Assembly: GCA_036435485.1 (NCBI GenBank)
Contig: CM071598.1
Location: 105,770,501 to 105,834,500 of the forward strand
Source of the DNA: Saposhnikovia divaricata
Taxonomy: Eukaryota > Streptophyta > Magnoliopsida > Apiales > Apiaceae
Reading direction: 5' to 3'
DNA: 64,000 bases
How positions within the stretch are numbered: the stretch's first letter is position 1; each line of letters opens with the position of its first letter. Under the pieces are notes generated by a model, which saw only the letters and a program-made list of their open reading frames with translations, was not told the DNA's origin and searched no databases. Below are positions 57,508-64,000 of the stretch, one piece after another. The position numbers and the translations under genes are program-made.

Positions 57508-60500
57508 TGTAAGAACCCAGATTTTGGGTGGAATTAAAACTTTTATGTATTTAATGATGTAAGAATGAATAGTGGATACGGCTACAATGTAATAATTGAT
57601 ATTTGGAAAGAATGAATGGAATTCGACTTTATTATGTTTATGTCTTGAAGAATGCTAAAGGGTGACAACATAGGTAAGAATAATCTATCTTCTAAGGGAA
57701 TAAGATATGGCAACTTCAAGCAAGAGAATACTCTCATGTCATCCAGATCGATAACGATTAATCCAGTAGTTCCGTAAAAATGTTAAGGAACGATCGAAAG
57801 AGAATACGGACAATTATACAACCCTAAGAGAACGAGTAAAGAATACAGAATGAATAGTGTTTTGGTGGGAGTATAGAATAATATGAGACGACACTATATA
57901 GAAGTATTCGGAACGGATTTCCGAGTTCGTATTAGTGATTCAGGGGGAAAATAAGTGTATGTAAAAGCTGTCGGATTCTGAAAAACCGCACTTTTATTTT
58001 CTCCGAGAGTTCCCTGGACACTGATAGCCTTAAGTATTTAACGAATGGATTTAAGGAATATAAATTGGAAAGTTAGAATGAAAGATGGAGAATGAAAGTA
58101 TTAATATTAAAAAGGATTCCCGGTAAACCCTAATTAGAAATCCGTGGAATATTCCTACGAACGATCAATCGAAACGGGTAATAACCGGACACAGAAACAA
58201 GCAGAGGGAGCAAGAGTCTTGTGCAAGCTACTAGTATAAAATATCTAGTAACTAAACTAGAATCAAGGAACTAGCACCTTAGAGGAAGAACTAAGTACTT
58301 AGCAAAGTAACTACCTAGTTAAGCTCTAAACCACCATAAAACCAACACTTGTCTTGCCATTTCATCATCCAACACCTCCTCACTTTAATAAAGTGACTTT
58401 ATACAAGATATTATGTTGTAAGTGGATGAGAGTGGATGAGATTAAATCACAAAAATCAAAAGAAACCAAGCAACTCTCTCCCCCCCCCCCCAATGAACCT
58501 TCCATTCGGCCAACACCTTAATTCCAAATCCAAACTCAGCCTTCCCACCATTGTTTGCTCTTGAAAATTTTAAGGTGAGACTTATATTTCATAAAACTTA
58601 TCTCCTCAAAATCTTAGCACAAAACTCATTTGTTTCCATTTTCAAAAAAATCAAACAAGAGGAGGGTGAATAGTGTTCATCATGTACTAACTTTGTTTTC
58701 TTGATTTTTCATGGTTGATCCTAGCTAAGTTAAGGCTATCCAAGGGCAATACCAAGCTTTGTGAGGCTAGTACATACTACAAGGAAGGTATAAGACAGGA
58801 AAACCCTAACCCTTGTTTGAGATTTAAGTATGTTTATGATAGATATAACTTAGTTATGGTTATGTTAAGATTATAAGCATGATTATGTATGGATCTTGGA
58901 TAAATGATGAAAATAGCTAGATGAACGGAAAGGCATTGCTTGGCCTCAGTTCATGTATATAAATCATGTATATGTTGTTTGGGTTGGATACTATGTTTAT
59001 GCCGTTATAATACCCGATTTTACAATACCATGTTTTGTATGCCATTTTCCATGTCGAAACCCTACTGTCCAGAGACTTTATCTGCCATGATAGGATAGGT
59101 AATGTTCTAAGCTTCGTTTTGATATAAAGATCACGTGAAACAGACTTACGGTTTAGGAATTATGACCAAATTACTAAAAGTAGTTCGAATCCGTAAACGA
59201 AAGTTCGTAACTGAAATTGAACCCTCGTAAACTATGTAACGTCATGGCGAATCTTGGTAAATAAATACTAGGGGTAAAAAGGAAGGTGTGAAAGAAAACC
59301 GTATGTCAAAAAGAGCATTTTTCGATTTATTAAAAATGTTCGAGTTGAGGTTAAACGCGAACGAACCCCTAAAAGACGACTCTTGTATAACTTCGGTAAA
59401 ACACTTAGAAAGCGGGCGATAAAACTCGGAGTATAATATTGGTTCATAACGATCGACCTTAGAACTCATATGAATTAAGTATGTCCCAAGTATAAGTACA
59501 GTGACATGTCGTATTAACGAACGAATGTCGGGTCGGATCAGTGATAAAAAGGAATCCACTAAAAGGGGTATAACGAGATAACTCGAGAACGTGTTTCGAA
59601 TTAAGTATAACTTAACTTTTAATATGTTAAGTGATTAATCCCGAATGCCTTGGCTATTTATAGATCACCAAGCTGAACCGGGACCCGCTACCACTACCCC
59701 TTACCGTACTCGACTACCAGGCAAGTTTCAATTCCCTTCTTTTAGGCTGTTGTTGTGATTGAATAAATATATAAATATGTTTCTGTTATACATATGCCAT
59801 AGCATGCATGCCTACTTTCAAGTTATATCATTATGCTTATTCCCTGATTGTTATTGGCTTATAAATTAGATAGCTATCGTATCAACTATAAGCCGGTTAT
59901 TGTAAGACCCTCATAGAAGGGCGTATACATCTTATTCATCAAACATAGACCGGGAGTCAATATTTCTTGGTATATTGAGATTACCTCGGAGGAAAATATT
60001 TAAGTAAATATTTTCCATTATTCGGGCGACGAATATTATTTGAATATTCGTTCGAGATTATTTATTTAACGATCCTTACTTCAAATAATTATTTGAACGT
60101 AACTATTCGACGAATAATATTTATTTTAATATTCATTCAGAGTCGAATTAATTATCGATTATTATTTCGAATATTCTTCTAAAGATGAGACTATTAAATG
60201 AATATTATTTGGATATTCATTTAGAATATTATTTTATTGAATAAATATTACTTTTGAATATTCATTTAGGATATTAATTACTTGATGAATATTATTTTAA
60301 TATTCATCTGAAGTTTGATTTATTTATCAAATATTATCACGAATATTCCTTTAAAGTTTGGATTACTAAATGAATATTACTTGATATTCATTTAGAATAT
60401 TATTCATTAAATGAATATTACTTTTTGAATATTCATTTAAATTCCTAATTAATTATGAATATTGTCTTAAATATTCCTTTCAGGTCTTATTAATTAATGA

Positions 60501-62031
60501 ATATTATTTTGAATATTCATTTGAATATTTAATTATGCAATAAATATTCTCTCGATATTTCTTCAAGAGTTATTTGAGAGATACTCTGATTAAAGATATT
60601 CTTTCATATTCCGAAATATTCTGTAAAATATTTTAATTCAATAAATATTCTCTGAATGTTTATTCCATACTTAGAATAACCTCGATAAGGTTTATCTTCT
60701 TCGATTATTACAGAAAATATCTCGGAGTCATATTATTATTAATCTTATATCAAGAAAGGTTCTCAGACATCATTCTTCTTTGAGTCTACCTCCCTAATAA
60801 TAAGGGAACCTTACTTGGAAAATGTTATTTATCTTGTCGACTTCCCGGTCATAAAGTATTCTCTTCACTCGCAACTCGGGTGCTATGGACTTATTAAGTC
60901 GTTGTTTACCTTCTCATCTTTCGAGGGGTAAGATTGTTGGAACAAGTTGATATTCGTTACCAAGCAATAGCTTGGAAGTTATTGGTGAATTTTCCTTTCC
61001 AACTAGATACGACTACTTTGTAGAGTCTTATCAACAAGTATTATACTTGGGGAAAGGGGGACGAACGTTACATTCAGAATCATGAATTCTATTTGAACTA
61101 GGAGTCGTGTAAGAGGCCGAGTAGCGCCGGTCCATCCCCGTTGGCCCAACCGTTGGCCGGGGAGAGCTAGTAAGGCGGTATACAAGTAAAGCCGTCAGTT
61201 CTTCCTTCTACCGGTAGTAAATCTAAATTGAGCTGTACGATCTCGACTGATCATCAAGATTGGAACAGCGGGCGCGGTGAATACTCCATCATTGGTTCAT
61301 CATCCAAATTTATTTATTTCCTGCAACATGATTACTGTTGGCAGAGTTGGAAAAGTGTTCATAACTGGAATTGCAATCTTTTCATGCAAGTTCCTCTTCT
61401 TAATAACAATGAGAATATCTCGATTACTTTTGATGTAGCAGATATTTCTATAAACAAATACTTTAAGTTACCTTGTAACTTCATCGTTCATATTATACTG
61501 GCATCATTTCCGTAAATGCATGGCATATGGTTTGAAAGATAATTTTGAACTGTTATATATTATCGTTCAGTTATATATATTATTGTTGGTGGGCTTTCGC
61601 TCACCCTTGCTTTGTTCACATTATGTCACAACAACAGCTAGGACAGATGGCTCGCGTCAGGCGCACTCGGCGCAAGCAGGTTACCCGACCCACCGGACTA
61701 CCCGCTGAGATGCTAGCCGCCATTGCTGAGGTAGCATAGTTAGACAGCTTTTGTTTCCTGTTTAACTATATGTATAATTAATGTAATTAACGGCAAAACT
61801 TTTAAACCTATGATGTTATCCTTTTAGGATTGTAATAACTTTTATTCGTAACCCTTTAATGTAAGACTTATTTCAATTTCATCTCTGGGACTATAACTGT
61901 TGTGTGTGTGAGTGGTAATTATTGTGGGGTCACAGCATGTGATTTATTTATTGTGGACTAAAGTCAAGTATTATGAATGGATGTAAGACCGTAACCACCA
62001 GATCCCTGACCCCGGATCTGGGGGTGTTACA
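57508..62031 (+). repeat. 3' LTR of element D
   Basis: 4524 bp, starts TGTAAGAACCC and ends GGGTGTTACA. It matches the 5' LTR throughout, with scattered substitutions, a longer C-run near 58482 and a missing segment near 58995. It is followed by AAATC. Confidence 0.93.
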
Positions 62032-62036
62032 AAATC

Positions 62037-62900
62037 TGTAACAATTCAAGATTTTAAAATTAACAAACGATCATGAGATTCTTGTGTTTATGAAATATGG
62101 ATTTTTAAAACACGGAATTAAATATGGATTTTTGATATCTAAAATTGAGATTTTCTGACAAAAGCGGATATGCGTATTCGTAAGGTTAATGGGTATTAAG
62201 TGTGACCATTGGGATCCTCCATCTACCTGGGAAATGAACAATTTATGATGTCAATTTGAAATATTTGGTTCAACGAAAATTGAGGATCTCTTTATGATGT
62301 GATCATGATCTTTATAAATTTTCTAAATCCCTTAACAAAATATTAAGTTTTAATCAGATGCTTTCCAATGAATGAACACTCATCGAATCCTAGATCGATA
62401 AGGGGAATGGATGTTAGTGGCAGGGGACTCCTGTCTATCGTGGTGAGATGCGACGAATATAAACAGTTATATTTGGCCATTGTATCATTGGGTCTAACTT
62501 AACTGAGTCATGATAATAAGGTGAAAATAAACGGTTATATTCAATTATTATGAACTTAGAAGCATAGAGTTTGGTTAAAAAATTATTAGATAGATAAGAT
62601 CAATCGTTGTTCACCAAACTATCCAAGAATTATATATGATATAATTGACAATTGTTGTCTACCTAAATAATCATGTTTTAAGGACTACCAGTGGTTGACT
62701 TAGGACATGACGAAATATGGATCTTGGCTCACTAGAAAGATTTATGGGATATTCTTTCCGAATTAATAGTAAGGGCTATTAATTTGATAAAAATAGTGGG
62801 AGACATATTATGAATATATCATAATCATTTGAACATAATAATTTATAACTCAGACAATCTAATGTTTATTTTGTTCTTTTATCATTGTAGATACTAAGTA
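62037..62900 (+). other. leader of element C, right part
   Basis: The leader of C resumes after D and runs to the gag start. No ORF on either strand is supported. Confidence 0.8.
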
Positions 62901-63365
62901 ATGGCAAACAACACAAACACACTATCCGTACGATCAGTCCTTGAGAAGGACAAGCTGACAGGAGGAAACAACTTCCTAGACTGGCAGAGGAATTTGAGGA
63001 TTGTCCTTAGGCAGGAGCGCAAGCTTCATGTCATTGATATCCCTCCGTCAGGTCCCCTTCCTGAGGGTGCTACTGTTGAGGAACAAGCGGCCCACACAAG
63101 GGATGAGAATGATGTAAATGATGTTGCATGTCTTATGTTGGCAACTATGAGTGCTGAGCTTCAAAGACAGCATGTGCATTTGGATGCATATACTATCAAT
63201 GAGCACTTGCAAAGCATGTTTGCAAGCCAAACTCGTCAAGCAAGGTTCAACACGAGTAAGTTACTCTTTAATTGCAAACAAGGGGCAAATGAACCAGTTG
63301 GCCTACATGTTCTGAAGATGATTGGTTACATTGAGTACCTTGAAACTTTGGGTTTCCCGATTTGA
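62901..63365 (+). pseudogene. gag of element C, truncated
   Basis: ATG 62901 starts a copia Gag of the Angela/Tork type: LTGGNNFLDWQRNLRIVLRQ, then CLMLATMSAELQRQH, HLQSMFASQTRQARFNTSKL and IGYIEYLETLGFPI. About 154 codons are intact. The frame then meets TGA 63363-63365, at or next to the edge of foreign sequence (element G). The rest of Gag and the zinc knuckle are not in the window. In relatives the sequence continues without a break after LGFP, so the loss is due to insertion and not to a natural end. Confidence 0.87.
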
Positions 63366-64000
63366 AAGGCAGAGTGTGTAAACTTGTAACACTATAACTA
63401 ATGTAACTCAACTAAAGGAAAAGATACTTAACCAGAAGACAATCAAGAACAAGAAGCCACAAAGAAATCAACACTAAAAGAAGACAAGGTAATTGATACA
63501 ATTCAACATGTTAACTATGATCAAGCCAAGAAGAAATCATTGAGAGAAGTTCAAGTCAAAGTTGTTCATGCCTCAGTGATTTGAAAAGCCAAGAATCAAG
63601 ATCATAACTATCAGTATCAATAAGACAAATTGATTTCAAGTGAACAAGAAGGAAAGCTAACATTGGAAAGCCTCATTACTAATTGAATATGGTAATTTAT
63701 TCAAGAAGCAAAAACACTATCAAGACTAGTCACTTATGAACCAGACCAGTGCATCAAGTGTCAGGACATTGATAGCAAGTTTATGTCAGTAATAAAGATC
63801 CATGTTCAAGAGCTTGGTGAAGAATAAAGAAGACATGAAGATATCACAAGTTCAAGATGTGCATTGAAGTTTCAAGTTGAAAACCAGAATATTTTCTAAG
63901 TACTAAATATTCTAGATGACCAAGTAGAATATTTCTAAGTAGAAGTTCTACTTAGAAATTCGAGATGGCTAAGTAGAAATTCTCAAGTAGAAGTTCTACT
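63361..64000. mobile_element. edge of an LTR-like insertion G in gag of element C
   Basis: From about 63360 the gag similarity ends and AT-rich non-coding sequence begins, with repeated AAGTAGAAnTTCT and ATTCGAGA-like motifs near the end of the window. A perfect 29-bp palindrome lies at 63931-63959 and half of another at 63985-64000. Palindrome-rich sequence recalls Sirevirus LTRs. The left boundary could be TGAAAGGC (63363) or TGTGTAAAC (63375); it is not fixed. Confidence 0.5.

Larger units (their letters stand above)
24080..62031 (+). mobile_element. chromovirus (Ty3/gypsy, Tekay/Del-like) D with two nested insertions
   Basis: LTRs at 24080-28629 and 57508-62031 flank a primer site, an unknown ORF, gag, pol in gypsy order (protease, RT, RNase H, integrase), a C-terminal chromodomain and a polypurine tract. 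The target duplication AAATC is perfect (24075-24079 and 62032-62036). The span is 38.0 kb, but removal of E and F with their duplications leaves about 15.3 kb. The chromodomain and very long LTRs fit the Tekay/Del clade. A gag-pol frameshift and one nonsense codon disable the present copy. Confidence 0.92.
21470..64000 (+). mobile_element. Angela/Tork-like Ty1/copia retrotransposon C (5' part, split by D and G)
   Basis: The element shows a 1541-bp 5' LTR (21470-23010), a primer site, a leader split by element D (left part 23011-24079, right part from 62037) and the start of gag (62901). Gag is cut near 63360 by element G, and the rest of C lies outside the window. The LTR start (TGTTAGTGTAGGTGCCC, TAGAGGCAATA) and the Gag sequence match the Angela/Tork type. 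Without D, the leader is about 1.9 kb long. Confidence 0.85.

Overview
The window is plant nuclear DNA, most likely from a flowering plant. Every recognisable feature belongs to an LTR retrotransposon. I found no host gene, no rRNA or tRNA gene and no prokaryotic-style feature. The plant assignment rests on the element families: Sirevirus-type and Angela/Tork-type Ty1/copia, a chromodomain-bearing Ty3/gypsy element, and Athila/Tat-type LTRs. It also rests on primer sites complementary to plant initiator tRNA-Met and on classical CTATAAATAG boxes. The species cannot be named from the sequence.

Left part, 1-21469. A decayed minus-strand copia element survives as two pieces, 1 to about 2637 and about 19440 to 21469. 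Between them lies a plus-strand Sirevirus-like element (A) at 2638-17814. It has 1.29-kb LTRs, a broken gag-protease-integrase region, an open reverse transcriptase/RNase H ORF and a long extra coding region after pol. A 2.2-kb solo LTR (10974-13182, target duplication CAGAG) cuts that extra ORF in two. The right LTR of A is followed by a second primer site and a second gag (B, 17858-19444), so A and B are a tandem pair sharing one LTR.

Right part, 21470-64000. An Angela/Tork-type copia element (C) begins with an LTR at 21470-23010. Its leader is split by a large chromovirus (D, 24080-62031, duplication AAATC) with 4.5-kb LTRs. D itself carries two later insertions, both on the minus strand. 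E (29773-44932, duplication CTTGT) is a relative of D with 4.77-kb LTRs and a decayed interior. F (49801-57289, duplication ACATG) is an Athila/Tat-like non-autonomous element sitting just before D's chromodomain. C resumes at 62037 with its leader and the start of gag, which is cut at about 63360 by the edge of another LTR-like insertion (G) that leaves the window.

Order of events inferred from nesting: the decayed copia came before A/B and before C; the solo-LTR parent followed A; D followed C; E and F followed D; G followed C. Without E and F, D would be about 15.3 kb. Observations that deserve most attention are (1) an acidic, 294-codon ORF of unknown function between D's primer site and its gag, with a possible remnant in E; (2) dense TTCnnGAA-type palindrome arrays in the Sirevirus LTR, repeated in reverse complement between pol and the extra ORF; and (3) D and E LTRs facing each other as a 4.5-kb inverted repeat around the D ORF.
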